Assembly: GCA_964386565.1 (NCBI GenBank)
Contig: CAYLRU010000011.1
Location: 1 to 64,000 of the forward strand
Length of the DNA: 64,000 nt
Direction: 5' to 3'
Source of the DNA: CAYLRU01 sp964386565
GTDB lineage: Bacteria; Desulfobacterota; Desulfobacteria; Desulfobacterales; UBA5616
Shown: piece after piece, positions 1-8,821 of the stretch
How positions within the stretch are numbered: the first letter of the stretch is position 1
Layout of the letters: every line of letters starts with the position of its first letter
Notes under the pieces: generated by a model
Seen by the model: only the letters and a program-made list of their open reading frames with translations
The model's database searches: none
Told to the model about the DNA's origin: nothing
Made by a program: the position numbers and the translations under genes

Positions 1-79
1 GATTTGAAAGGTGTAATCATTATTTTCCCCAAGTCGGGGGTGCAGCTCAACTCGGTATTAGCAATAGAATAAGATCCAT

Positions 80-490
80 ATGTCCAAATATCGGAATAAA
101 CAAAGGTGGAAAAAAATTATTGAAAGTGGGAAAAAATTAAACTCCTTAACTCGCCATCTTGTTTTAGAAGGTGATTCATATGACAAAGCAATTGAGGGCT
201 TAGAACCTTACGTCTCTCGGTGGGAAGAATCAGTAAAAAATATTGAGCAATCAAGCACGAACGATATCGGGTACAGCGAAGAATATGATCACGATCTTTG
301 GGCCAGGTCAGAGCTTTATAAAGTTTTAAAATATGCGTCAGAAGAAGAGAAATGTCATTATAAACATAGAATATCTCAAGCGGATTTGGCTTTTAAAAAT
401 GTAACTATTGAATCAAATATTGCAAATAATCATGTGGAAAATCCGGATAAAAAACTGCATTGGTGGCTTTTTCGTGTCAATAAAAATTAA
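80..490 (+). CDS. Hypothetical protein, 136 aa
   Basis: I do not recognise this family. The protein is hydrophilic, rich in Lys, Glu, Asn and Tyr, with no signal peptide or membrane segment. Helix-forming stretches such as KKIIESGKKLNSL and DKAIEGLEPY suggest a small alpha-helical cytoplasmic protein. Base composition is clearly more AT-rich than the 50-60% GC usual in the rest of the window, which fits recent acquisition. It is followed by a long imperfect inverted repeat and then by a Sel1-type lipoprotein on the same strand. An ORF of this length with biased composition is likely to be real, but the function is unknown. Confidence 0.6.
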   Translation: MSKYRNKQRWKKIIESGKKLNSLTRHLVLEGDSYDKAIEGLEPYVSRWEESVKNIEQSSTNDIGYSEEYDHDLWARSELYKVLKYASEEEKCHYKHRISQADLAFKNVTIESNIANNHVENPDKKLHWWLFRVNKN

Positions 491-498
491 TTGATAGC

Positions 499-549
499 AA
501 TGCAAATGCAGCGGAGCGCAAAAAACCGCGCCCGCTGATTTGCAGCATT
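499..549. repeat. Imperfect inverted repeat between two AT-rich genes
   Basis: The arms AATGCAAATGCAGCGGAGCGC and CGCGCCCGCTGATTTGCAGCATT pair over about 20 bp with two or three unpaired bases and a short A-rich loop. It could be a terminator-like hairpin for the upstream gene, although no T-run follows. The bulged shape recalls integron attC sites, but the terminal AAC/GTT core bases of attC are not present. Confidence 0.45.
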
Positions 550-568
550 ATAAATCATGAAGGGCACC

Positions 569-1177
569 ATGAAACTTTTTTTGGCTGTATTTGTTTTAGC
601 GCTGTCGGGATGCGCTGGCATGAACCCCAATCCTGGCGAGCGAACAGCAGATACAAACTGGGAGAGCGGTAATTACTCAAAAGCATTAGAGGTGGTACGT
701 AATGCTGCTGAACGAGGAATGCCATGGGCGCAACTCAGGCTTGGTATTTATTATAACTTCGGCTATGGCGTTGAAGTGGATATTCCAGAAGCAGTTAAAT
801 GGTACAAAAAGGCGGCACGTCAATTAGTTGAGGGAAAATGGGCAGAAGGCTATATTGTAGGGGCTACTGGAAAATACGGTTACTTCGGACAGAAAAATGA
901 TGCGCTTATAGCACAGTTCAGGTTAGCTGATATTTACTCTGGTGGTGAGGGAATAGAACAAGACCTTATCCTATCTTATCTGCTTATTAACAACGTAATT
1001 GAAAAATCTAATGGTAAGCCGCAAATATTTTTCTGCTGTGATTGGTCTGGTGGGCGCTGGTTTAGGCAAACACAGTTCGTAGAATTAAAATCAAAAATAG
1101 AAGAATCAATGTCACAAGAACAACTGAAAACAGCTAAAAAAATGGCAATACATTGGTCTGCAAAAAAAGATTTATAA
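569..1177 (+). CDS. Sel1-repeat lipoprotein
   Basis: The N-terminus MKLFLAVFVLALSGCAG is a lipoprotein signal with lipobox LSGC, so the mature protein should be lipid-anchored in the envelope. The next ~70 residues hold Sel1/TPR-like repeats (ALEVVRNAAERGMPWAQLRL, then GYGVEVDIPEAVKWYKKAA). The C-terminal part carries FFCCDWSGG, an unusual Cys pair. Sel1 repeats are protein-interaction scaffolds and the partner is unknown. I chose the ATG at 569 because AAGGG lies five bases upstream; the in-frame ATG at 557 has no ribosome site. The gene shares the AT-rich composition of its upstream neighbour. Confidence 0.75.
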   Translation: MKLFLAVFVLALSGCAGMNPNPGERTADTNWESGNYSKALEVVRNAAERGMPWAQLRLGIYYNFGYGVEVDIPEAVKWYKKAARQLVEGKWAEGYIVGATGKYGYFGQKNDALIAQFRLADIYSGGEGIEQDLILSYLLINNVIEKSNGKPQIFFCCDWSGGRWFRQTQFVELKSKIEESMSQEQLKTAKKMAIHWSAKKDL

Positions 1178-1184
1178 CATCTAT

Positions 1185-1406
1185 ATGTCCTTCGGTTGTG
1201 CGCTTACTACTGAAAAGCCGGTTTCCGGAATAGTAAAAGATGCTTTAAAAGAGTTGTTTGAATATCAGCTTAAAAAACTCGAGGAATTGAGTGATGATCT
1301 TGCACAAAAAATAAAATCCACGGAATCCATTATCAGAGGCCGGTGCGGATCGGGCAATCCGAACCGGCCTCACTCGTTTATAGACCACGACTTTCAACCC
1401 GCCTGA
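1185..1406 (+). CDS. Small hypothetical ORF, possibly a remnant
   Basis: This 73-aa frame starts seven bases after the Sel1 gene. It opens with MSFGCALTTEKPVSG, faintly like a lipobox, and continues with a charged helix (LFEYQLKKLEELSDDLAQK). The last ~20 residues are encoded by a GC-rich hairpin, so the natural C-terminus is doubtful. There is no convincing Shine-Dalgarno. It may be a truncated gene left at the edge of an AT-rich insert. No function can be assigned. Confidence 0.3.
   Translation: MSFGCALTTEKPVSGIVKDALKELFEYQLKKLEELSDDLAQKIKSTESIIRGRCGSGNPNRPHSFIDHDFQPA
1336..1371 (+). terminator. GC-rich hairpin after the AT-rich genes
   Basis: GAGGCCGGTGCGGAT pairs with ATCCGAACCGGCCTC with one mismatch around a six-base loop. 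It sits where plus-strand genes converge on the minus-strand kinase and marks the change from AT-rich to GC-rich DNA. No strong T-run follows on either strand, so termination is likely but not certain. Confidence 0.5.
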
Positions 1407-1474
1407 ATTACCTTTTCAACTCCATCCCACCCAATAATGTGTTAGTCCGGCAATTCAGGTCTTCTTCCGGTCTG

Positions 1475-4400
1475 TCACGGCTTTTTGTCCAGGACCTCGC
1501 GGATTTTCGCGGCCATGTCGCCAATGTTGAAGGGTTTCTGGATAAAGGAAACGCCCGGATCGATGACGCCGTGGTGAAGGATGGCGTTGTCCGTGTAGCC
1601 CGACATGTAGAGCACCTTCAAATCCGGACGGACGGCTTTCAGATGTTCGGCCAGCTCGACCCCGCTCATGTCCGGCATCACTACGTCGGTGAGAAGCAGG
1701 TCGGGTACGAACCCCTTTTCCTCCACCCAGGCCACTGCCTCCCTTCCGCCGGCGGCCAGCGTCACCTGGTATCCCATCTGGGAAATCACCACTTCCGCCA
1801 GTTTTCGGACGCTTTCTTCGTCCTCTACCACCAGGATATGCTCCGCTCCGCCGCTGGGCGCGGGTTTTTCCCCGGACGGATCCGTTTCGGCCTGGGTCTT
1901 CTCCCGAACGGCCGGCAGGTAGATCTTGAAGGTGGTGCCCCGGCCGGGTTCGGAGTAACACCAGATATATCCTCCGGACTGCTTCACGATGCCGTACACC
2001 GTGGAAAGTCCCAGGCCGGTTCCCTTTCCTCTTTCCTTTGTCGTGAAAAACGGCTCGAAAACCTGGCTGAGGACCTCTTTTTCCATGCCGCAGCCATTGT
2101 CCGATACGGAGATTTGAACATACTCTCCGGGAACGACCAGGTCTCTATGCTGGTGGACATACTGCCGGTCGAGGCACAGGACCACGGTCTCGATGAGCAG
2201 CCGCCCGCCCTTGGGCATGGCGTCCCTCGCGTTGATCGCAAGATTGACCAGCACCTGCTCCATCTGACCGGGATCGACTTTCACGGAAGGAAGTTCGCCG
2301 GCCTTCTTCAGCGTAAGCTCGATGTCCTCCCCGATCAACCGTCGAAGCATGGAGGCCAGGTTGTCAATCAGCCAATTCATGTTCACGATCCGGGGCGCAA
2401 GCATCTGCTTCCGGCTGAAGGCCAGCAACTGGCGGATCAGGCCCGACGCGCGCTGGCTGGCCTCCAGGATCTCCTTGGCATTCCGGTAAAAGGGATCCTC
2501 CGGTTTCAACCGGGTAAGCATCAGTTCGGCATACCCGTTGATGACGCTCATCATGTTGTTGAAGTCATGCGCGATCCCACCGGCCAAGCGTCCCACGGAC
2601 TCCAGTTTCTGGGACTGGAGAAGCTGCTCTTCCAATTTTATTCGCTCGTCCTCCATGCGTTTGAGATCGTCGATGTTCTGGATAAAACCGACCAGCCTCA
2701 CCGGTTTTCCGCTGGCCATTTCGACCCCGCAGGTGAGCCGGCACCAGATGGGCCTTTTCCCCTTTGGCGTGAGAAACCGCACCTGGATATCGAAGGCTTC
2801 GCCCAGCTCCATCGCCCCCTGGACCGCTTCTCTCAGCCGGTCCCGGTCTTCGGGGAAGACAAATTCGTATATCGCCTCCAGGTTGTGTGGATCGTCCAGC
2901 ACTCCGCCGTGAAACCGCCGGATTTCTTCCGTCCATTGGACTTCGAAGGAAGGATAGATCGTGATCTTGAACCCGCCGACATTCGCCATCCGGCTGATCT
3001 CCCGGAGCAGGGCCTCACTCTTTGCCAGGGCCTGTTCGGCGGTTTTCCTCGGGGTGATGTCCCGGGCCACGGACAAGACGCAGGATCTTTCGTCATACTC
3101 GACCCGGCGGCTGAAAATTTCGACAGGGATCCGTTTCCCGGATTTGGCCAGGCAGTGCAGTTCGAACACGGTATGGCCGGTTTCCCTCAACTCTCTGATC
3201 TTCTCCCGCCGGTATTCGTCCATTTCATGACCGAGGATGTCCGCCGGCGTCATCTCCAGGAATTCTTCCCGGCTGTAGCCGAGTGCCCGACACGCAGCCT
3301 GGTTGACTTCGATGATCTTCCCCAGGCGGCCGTCCTCGAGCAAGTGGACGAAAATGAAGTCGTTTCTGCTGTTAAAAAGCGTTTCGTACCGGTCGAGGCT
3401 TTCCTTCAAGGCCTGTTCGGCGGTCTTCCTCTGTTCCATCTCCCTGGCGTTCCTGAGCGCGACGGCGGCGAGATCCGAGAAGGATTCGGCCAGGGCCTCG
3501 TCCCTTTTGTCGAACCCGCCTGGCTTGTTCGCCAGCCCGATGAAACCGGCGACCGCTTGCTCCAGCATCACCGGGGCAATGAGAACATTGTCGAGCCGCA
3601 TGTGCCCCGGCGGAAGCAACGCCTTCCACTCGCTTTCTTGGTAATCGTTTTCGAACACCGCCTTGCCGGTTCGCCAAACCTTCTCCCTCAGACCCCAGAT
3701 CGGCATGGGACGGTTCGGATCGACCGTGCAGGGGGCTCCGCCGGAATCCAGGTACACGACCTCATTGGCATCTCCCGATTCCGACAAAAGCGCGACATAT
3801 CCGGCGGCACAGTTGAGCAGTCGCCGGGCCGACTTGAAGATGGCCGCTGCCGCCCCTTTGAAATCCGGCCGGTCGAGAAGGACCCGCGCGGCCTCCAGCA
3901 GGCCGTCGAGTTCCTTCTGCCGGCGGACGGCGTCCGCTTGGCTGTCCCTGATGCGCTTCTCGGACCGTTTTCTTTCGGTGATGTCCCGGACAATGGCGGC
4001 GGCCCAATACATGCCATCTTCTTTTTCAAGAACTGACAGGGAAATTTCGGCGGGAAACCCGCTTCCCGATTTTCGGCGGGCTTCGAGGGTGAGTGTCCGG
4101 CCCACTGCAGGTCCCCGGCCGGTTTTTGCGAACCCCGAAAATCCTTTTTCAAAGCGCTCCCGAAACTCTTCCGGCATGACAAGTCCATGCACATCCCTTC
4201 CCACCGCCTCGGACGACGAATAGCCGAACATCGTCTCGGCAGCCGGGTTCCAGTATTGGACTCGGCCCTTTTCGTCCATGAGGATAACAGCGTCCAGGAC
4301 GGATTCGACGACCACGCGAAACATCTTTCCGTTCTCGCAATCCGTCCCCCCGGCATCCCCGCGTCCGGAAAACACCCGCCGGACGACATCGGAAAGCCGG

Positions 4401-4753
4401 GCGATATGGCCGGGGCTCTTGATGACGTAGTCTGCCGCGCCTTCCCGGAAGCACTGCACGGCGATCTCCTCCGAACCTTGCCCGGTCACGACGATCACCG
4501 GCACACCGGGAAGTGCCGTTTTCACCGCGCGGACCGTCTCGGCGCCCGGCAACCCGAACAGGCCGATATCTGTCAGGACAACGTCGAACCCGCCGCACTC
4601 CAGGTGTTTTTCAAAAGAGGCCCGGTCGGCTGCCTCAATCACCTCGAACGAGTCTTTTTCTTTTTCCAGGGCATTGCGAATCCTCCCCCGATCCCGCCGG
4701 TCATCGTCCGCACACAGAACGAGCATCCGGTTTCCGCTTCGAATATTTTCCAT
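1475..4753 (-). CDS. Hybrid sensor histidine kinase (REC-PAS-GAF-PAS-PAS-HisKA-HATPase-REC)
   Basis: A cytoplasmic multidomain kinase of about 1,092 aa. In order: receiver (ADDD near the start, acceptor Asp in LTDIGLFG, Lys in VIKSPG), PAS (WNPAAETMFGYS), GAF (LLNCAAGYVALL), two more PAS domains (NQAACRALGYSREEF; ISRMANVGGF), HisKA with H-box GGIAHDFNNMMSVINGY, HATPase_c (N box NLAINARDAMPKGG, G boxes DNGCGM and GKGTGLGLS), and a C-terminal receiver (LVVEDEE, LLLTDVVMPDMSG). No membrane segment is visible. The ATG at 4753 is preferred (GGTGAGAAA just upstream) over 4798. The gene is more GC-rich than most of the window. No cognate regulator lies alongside, so the output is unknown. Confidence 0.9.
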   Translation of the reverse strand: MENIRSGNRMLVLCADDDRRDRGRIRNALEKEKDSFEVIEAADRASFEKHLECGGFDVVLTDIGLFGLPGAETVRAVKTALPGVPVIVVTGQGSEEIAVQCFREGAADYVIKSPGHIARLSDVVRRVFSGRGDAGGTDCENGKMFRVVVESVLDAVILMDEKGRVQYWNPAAETMFGYSSSEAVGRDVHGLVMPEEFRERFEKGFSGFAKTGRGPAVGRTLTLEARRKSGSGFPAEISLSVLEKEDGMYWAAAIVRDITERKRSEKRIRDSQADAVRRQKELDGLLEAARVLLDRPDFKGAAAAIFKSARRLLNCAAGYVALLSESGDANEVVYLDSGGAPCTVDPNRPMPIWGLREKVWRTGKAVFENDYQESEWKALLPPGHMRLDNVLIAPVMLEQAVAGFIGLANKPGGFDKRDEALAESFSDLAAVALRNAREMEQRKTAEQALKESLDRYETLFNSRNDFIFVHLLEDGRLGKIIEVNQAACRALGYSREEFLEMTPADILGHEMDEYRREKIRELRETGHTVFELHCLAKSGKRIPVEIFSRRVEYDERSCVLSVARDITPRKTAEQALAKSEALLREISRMANVGGFKITIYPSFEVQWTEEIRRFHGGVLDDPHNLEAIYEFVFPEDRDRLREAVQGAMELGEAFDIQVRFLTPKGKRPIWCRLTCGVEMASGKPVRLVGFIQNIDDLKRMEDERIKLEEQLLQSQKLESVGRLAGGIAHDFNNMMSVINGYAELMLTRLKPEDPFYRNAKEILEASQRASGLIRQLLAFSRKQMLAPRIVNMNWLIDNLASMLRRLIGEDIELTLKKAGELPSVKVDPGQMEQVLVNLAINARDAMPKGGRLLIETVVLCLDRQYVHQHRDLVVPGEYVQISVSDNGCGMEKEVLSQVFEPFFTTKERGKGTGLGLSTVYGIVKQSGGYIWCYSEPGRGTTFKIYLPAVREKTQAETDPSGEKPAPSGGAEHILVVEDEESVRKLAEVVISQMGYQVTLAAGGREAVAWVEEKGFVPDLLLTDVVMPDMSGVELAEHLKAVRPDLKVLYMSGYTDNAILHHGVIDPGVSFIQKPFNIGDMAAKIREVLDKKP

Positions 4754-4945
4754 TTTCTCACCAGCAGTCGTTTTGGTTCTCCGAGAGTTTACCGACATTC
4801 AATACAGTAAATTATACCGCAATATACCGTTTCTGTCAAAATATCCAATGACCATCGATCCACTTGCCGTCGAATATGTACCGTACACGATGTGCATGTA
4901 CAGCAACAACAGCCACTGGAATTTCATGGATGCGATATTTCGGAT

Positions 4946-6241
4946 TTAACGGGCCAAAAACAGGCTTAATGCAGGAACATAGGTGATTAAAATCAATGAC
5001 AGCAAAAGAAGGACAAGATAAGGCAGGGAGGCGCGATACAGGGCGGTGACCGGCTTTTCAAATTTCAGGCTTGAGATGAACAGATTGATACCCACTGGCG
5101 GCGTGGCATAGCCGATCTCCAGGTTGACCAGGAAAATGATGCACAGATGAATGGGATCAATACCATAGGTAAGCGCTATGGGCACAATAACAGGAACAAT
5201 AATAACGATGGCGGAAAATATATCCATCATGCACCCTACGGCCAGCAGAAACAGGTTCAGGCCGGCCAGAAAGACGAGCCGGTTATCCGTCAGCGCGGTC
5301 AGCCATGATAAAATCTTATCCGGTATCTGTTCATCCACCAAAAATCCTGTAAACCCGAGGGACACGGCCAGGATAATGATGATGGCGCCGGACAGCTTCA
5401 CGCTTTCGATGATGATGGCCGGAAGCTGTTTGAACAGACTGATCTCCTTTAACAGGATACATTCCACGACAATCAGGTAGAGGACCACCACGGCAGACAC
5501 TTCGGCAATGGTAACCAGGCCGCCGTAAATTCCCAGGATAATCATAATAATCAACGGCCATTCCCACAATGCTTCCATGACGGCGCGCCTTAAAGAAGGC
5601 CTGAAATCGTCCCCCTCCGAATGCCCGGTATTTTTTAAAAGCGGGTGATTCCGGGAATAAATAACGGCATAACCGGATAGTACGGCCACCAGCAGGATTC
5701 CCGGTATAATTGCCGCCTTAAAAATCGTGTTGATCTCCACCCGGGCCACCACCCCGTATAAGATGACGGGGAGGCTGGGGGGAAACAGCAGCCCCAGGCT
5801 GCCGGAAGTGGTCATCAGTCCCAATGAAAAAGATTCCGGGTACTTCTTCTCCTGTAAAATGGGGTATAAAACACCCCCCAGCGCCACGATGGTGACCCCG
5901 CTGGCGCCGGTCAGCGCCGTAAAAAAAGCGCATGAACACAGGGCGGCAACGGCAATACCACCGGGAAGGCGGCCGAACAGAGCCTGCATCAGATTCATGA
6001 TTCTTCGTGGTGCACCGCTTTCCGTCAAAAGGCATCCGGCAAACGTAAACAGTGGCAGCGCCATTAAAATCGGCATGGATGCCAGCCGATTCATTTCAAT
6101 GATAATCATCTGAACGGCCTGCCAATCATTGTCTGCAAAATAAAAACAGGCCGTGGACAATCCCGCGATCACCGTGAAAAGCGGCGCCTCCAGCAGGGCG
6201 ATGAACAGCGTGACAAAAATCAGGATCGACAGTATATTCAT
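4946..6241 (-). CDS. TRAP transporter large membrane subunit (DctM/TatM type)
   Basis: This is the ion-coupled permease subunit of a tripartite ATP-independent periplasmic transporter. The 431-aa protein is almost wholly hydrophobic with about a dozen membrane segments. It carries family features such as GRLPGGIAVAALCSCAFFTAL, ASGVTIVALGGVLYPIL and LLFPPSLPVILYG, and a later VNLEIGYATPPVGINLF repeat. Length is normal. It is the last gene of a minus-strand operon with the small subunit 21 bp upstream, then the binding protein and TatT. The substrate cannot be read from the sequence; DctP-type TRAP systems mostly carry organic acids. Confidence 0.92.
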   Translation of the reverse strand: MNILSILIFVTLFIALLEAPLFTVIAGLSTACFYFADNDWQAVQMIIIEMNRLASMPILMALPLFTFAGCLLTESGAPRRIMNLMQALFGRLPGGIAVAALCSCAFFTALTGASGVTIVALGGVLYPILQEKKYPESFSLGLMTTSGSLGLLFPPSLPVILYGVVARVEINTIFKAAIIPGILLVAVLSGYAVIYSRNHPLLKNTGHSEGDDFRPSLRRAVMEALWEWPLIIMIILGIYGGLVTIAEVSAVVVLYLIVVECILLKEISLFKQLPAIIIESVKLSGAIIIILAVSLGFTGFLVDEQIPDKILSWLTALTDNRLVFLAGLNLFLLAVGCMMDIFSAIVIIVPVIVPIALTYGIDPIHLCIIFLVNLEIGYATPPVGINLFISSLKFEKPVTALYRASLPYLVLLLLSLILITYVPALSLFLAR

Positions 6242-6262
6242 GAATGGTATGGCCTGTGCTTT

Positions 6263-6736
6263 TTATCTGTCCCCAGGGTCGGCAAGATGGATGAAAAACC
6301 GGAAAAAAGCCGCACCGAAAAATACCGGAAAGATAATTGACAGCCATCCTTTACCGCCGAAAATGGTGATTTCATTTTTTACGAATTCAATTGCAGCAAC
6401 ACACAAAACCCCCATCACGACCATTCCGAAAGCCGATGAAACGGCATTTGCGGCCGATCGCACACGGGGTGGCGCAACCTTCAGGAAAAGCTCAAGTTTA
6501 ATGTGCCGCTGTTCTTTCAGCGCAAGAGAAGATCCGATTAACGCCAGCCAGAGAACAAGGGTGGGTGAAAATTCCGGAATTTTATCCAGAGAGATATGAA
6601 AAAGATTTCTTGAAATGATATTGAAAACAATGGACGCCGCCAATGTTGAAAAAAGGAGTACGGCCAGTGTTTTTTCAAAGCAGGCCAGCAACTGATCCAG
6701 CTTTCTGATGGGTTTCATCGGGGTCCTTGTCCACAT
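6263..6736 (-). CDS. TRAP transporter small membrane subunit (DctQ type)
   Basis: A 157-aa four-helix membrane protein between the binding protein and the large permease gene. Segments are visible at LAVLLFSTLAASIVFNII, TLVLWLALIGSSLAL, GMVVMGVLCVAAIEFV and IIFPVFFGAAFFRFF. The pattern SRNLFHISLDKIPEFSPTLVLW is typical of DctQ. It packs against the M subunit and is required for transport in studied TRAP systems. Its ATG overlaps the dctP stop codon (TAATG), so translation is probably coupled. An internal start seven residues later is possible. Confidence 0.88.
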   Translation of the reverse strand: MWTRTPMKPIRKLDQLLACFEKTLAVLLFSTLAASIVFNIISRNLFHISLDKIPEFSPTLVLWLALIGSSLALKEQRHIKLELFLKVAPPRVRSAANAVSSAFGMVVMGVLCVAAIEFVKNEITIFGGKGWLSIIFPVFFGAAFFRFFIHLADPGDR

Positions 6737-7779
6737 TAAGGGGATTCGTCAGAAGATGACTTTTCCCGATAGGTTTTCAACAATTCTTCCACCCGGTTCA
6801 ACAGGTCCTCCGAATACAGGTCGGGGATATTCTTCCGCCGGGATTTTTCCGCAGCCTGTTTGAAAAACCGCTTCTCCTCTGCCGACGGTGAAACAAACGT
6901 AATGCCGGTTTCCTGCATCACGGCCAAGGCTTCCCGGTTGTCCTCCCGGGTCGCCTGAATCAGCTTATCGCAATAGGTCTTTGCCGTTGTTTTCAACAGG
7001 TTCTGATTTTCCGGCGACAGCCGGTCGAAAATTTCTTTTTTCAGAACCAGGGCGCCGGTCGAGTTGACCACGGGATAATTCAGCATGTATCTGATTTTTG
7101 CGTGCCACTGGAAGGCCACCGCGCCCAGCGGAGGGCAGTAAAATGAATCGATCATTCCGGTTTCAAGGCCGGTGTTCACATCGGTTAAGTGCAGGGGATA
7201 GGTTTTAATTTCCAGAATATTCAAAAAAGTCTCGGCCACCGGATCTCCCTTCCAGGCCCACATCCGTGTCCGTCTCCGCCATTCGGAGTCGGACATGTCG
7301 GTTTTGGAAAAAATATAGACGAATCCGGCCTCGGCAAATCCCAGCAGCACATAACCGTTCTGTTCCAGATCTTTTGCAAATTCCATAAAAAGCTGCTCTT
7401 TTACCCAGTCAATCTCCCCTTCATTTTCATATAACAGGGGAGCCTCCAGAATGCGGATTTTCGGCAGCAGCACGCCGAGACCGACCCCTGAAAATCCTGC
7501 CGCATGAATACGATTGGCCTGCATTTTGCGGATGACGTCCAGCTCGTCACCGCTGACACCGCCGGCATAAATTTTAAACCGTACTTCTCCGCCGCTCTTT
7601 TCGGTCACTTCGTCAGCCATTTTATAAAGCATATTGGTCCAGGTGCTTCCTTCCGGCGTAATCAAGGCGACTTTGATGGTCACCGGTTCAGCAGACACGG
7701 TCCCGGATAAAAACACGGCAACAAAAAAAATGAGCGATTTCAAATATGCATTTATGCCTGTCCGGCTCTCTTCATTCAT
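6736..7779 (-). CDS. TRAP transporter periplasmic substrate-binding protein (DctP/TatP type)
   Basis: A 347-aa extracytoplasmic solute-binding protein. Residues ~12-31 form a Sec signal peptide ending at VSAEP. The mature protein begins VTIKVALITPEGSTW and contains the DctP pattern (MADEVTEKSGGEVRFKIYAG; the helix VIRKMQANRIHAAGF; later GLETGMIDSFYCPP). It delivers substrate to the QM permease. Because a TatT gene lies just upstream, the closest described analogue is the TatPT pair of Treponema pallidum, for which hydrophobic ligands have been proposed. The exact ligand here is unknown. Confidence 0.9.
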   Translation of the reverse strand: MNEESRTGINAYLKSLIFFVAVFLSGTVSAEPVTIKVALITPEGSTWTNMLYKMADEVTEKSGGEVRFKIYAGGVSGDELDVIRKMQANRIHAAGFSGVGLGVLLPKIRILEAPLLYENEGEIDWVKEQLFMEFAKDLEQNGYVLLGFAEAGFVYIFSKTDMSDSEWRRRTRMWAWKGDPVAETFLNILEIKTYPLHLTDVNTGLETGMIDSFYCPPLGAVAFQWHAKIRYMLNYPVVNSTGALVLKKEIFDRLSPENQNLLKTTAKTYCDKLIQATREDNREALAVMQETGITFVSPSAEEKRFFKQAAEKSRRKNIPDLYSEDLLNRVEELLKTYREKSSSDESP

Positions 7780-7847
7780 TTAATTCTTTTATCCTTTACT
7801 CCCGGTATTCTTCTCAATTCTCTTGACCCCTTGACCCCTTCCCTTCT

Positions 7848-8789
7848 TTAAAAAAGCCGGACCACGGCTCCAAGATACAGCCTTGCCCGTAACACAGCCG
7901 CCTGATTGAACAAATTGTATCTTTTGCCGGACACGGGTTCTTCGATAACCCGGTTTAACATTTCCGTAAATTTTTTCTTGTCCTGTTTCTGGTAAAGACA
8001 ATACCGTGCATAATAAACATCGGCTAAAAGAAAATCATCTCCAGCGATTTGTCTTAACTTTTCATAATATTTGACCGCAGCCTCGTAATTCCCACCGGTC
8101 ATGGGAGGACGGGATCCGTAATAGATCATCAACACAAGGTTCGCCATCCCGTGATAATATTCCGGGTCCAGCGCCAATACCCGCAGCATGGCCTTTTCCG
8201 CCAGATGTGCCCGGGACACGGCTTTAACCGAATCCTTGTGAAGGTTTACATATTCAGCCAGATTGAACCCGTACCAGAAAAGTGCCGGAACATCTTTTTT
8301 TGTCAAAGAATTAAAAAACGGCTCTACCGTCCTGATGTTGTTTATTTTTTCCCGGCAATCCCCATGACGGGTTTCCAGTGCCTGCAGCGCATAATCCATG
8401 CCTTTTTGAAAATAACGATCCAATGCCGCTGTAACTGTTTCAATGGTATAAGGATCGCAATTGTCGACATCAGTGCGGGGATACGCCACACCCAGTTTCA
8501 GGGCTTCGAGGCGTGCTTCATAAAATAAAAACCCGTAACTGCCGTAAAGCCGGGAAAGGAGAATCAGCAGGCGATCATTCCGGGGGCGGCTTTCCAGAAA
8601 GGTTTCCAACAGTTTGATATGGGCCGGAATGGCGGATTTGACCAGATCCAGGTCGTCATCTTGCTCAAACGCCCCGATTCCATCCTCCGCGACAGCTGCG
8701 ACTTCGTTTATCACTATTCCCCGAAGACTGCATCCGGATAAAAATACAAATAAAATCAGCAAAATGCCGGGTATTGTATATTTGTTCAT
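7848..8789 (-). CDS. tatT: TatT-like TPR lipoprotein of a TRAP transporter
   Basis: A 313-aa lipoprotein with signal MNKYTIPGILLILFVFLSGC (lipobox LSGC) followed by TPR-like helical repeats. It shows the TatT pattern of a helical protein with 'SRLYGSYGFLFYEARLEAL' in its first third and 'YHGMANLVLMIYYGSRPPM' near residue 215. In T. pallidum TatT forms a trimer that binds the TRAP solute receptor. The gene is 68 bp upstream of dctP, in the same operon, which supports a partner role. An alternative reading is a generic TPR lipoprotein, but the context makes TatT the better call. Confidence 0.82.
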   Translation of the reverse strand: MNKYTIPGILLILFVFLSGCSLRGIVINEVAAVAEDGIGAFEQDDDLDLVKSAIPAHIKLLETFLESRPRNDRLLILLSRLYGSYGFLFYEARLEALKLGVAYPRTDVDNCDPYTIETVTAALDRYFQKGMDYALQALETRHGDCREKINNIRTVEPFFNSLTKKDVPALFWYGFNLAEYVNLHKDSVKAVSRAHLAEKAMLRVLALDPEYYHGMANLVLMIYYGSRPPMTGGNYEAAVKYYEKLRQIAGDDFLLADVYYARYCLYQKQDKKKFTEMLNRVIEEPVSGKRYNLFNQAAVLRARLYLGAVVRLF

Positions 8790-8821
8790 GTCGGACCTGC
8801 TGTCCCCGCTCCTTAATATTT

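Noticed and set aside
499..549. Integron attC site between small AT-rich genes
   Set aside because: The bulged hairpin is suggestive, but the terminal core (RYYYAAC...GTTRRRY) is absent and no second such site or integrase is in the window.
1343..4036. 897-codon plus-strand open frame
   Set aside because: It is antisense to a kinase whose domains are unmistakable. The protein has no family pattern and arises from GC-rich codon bias.
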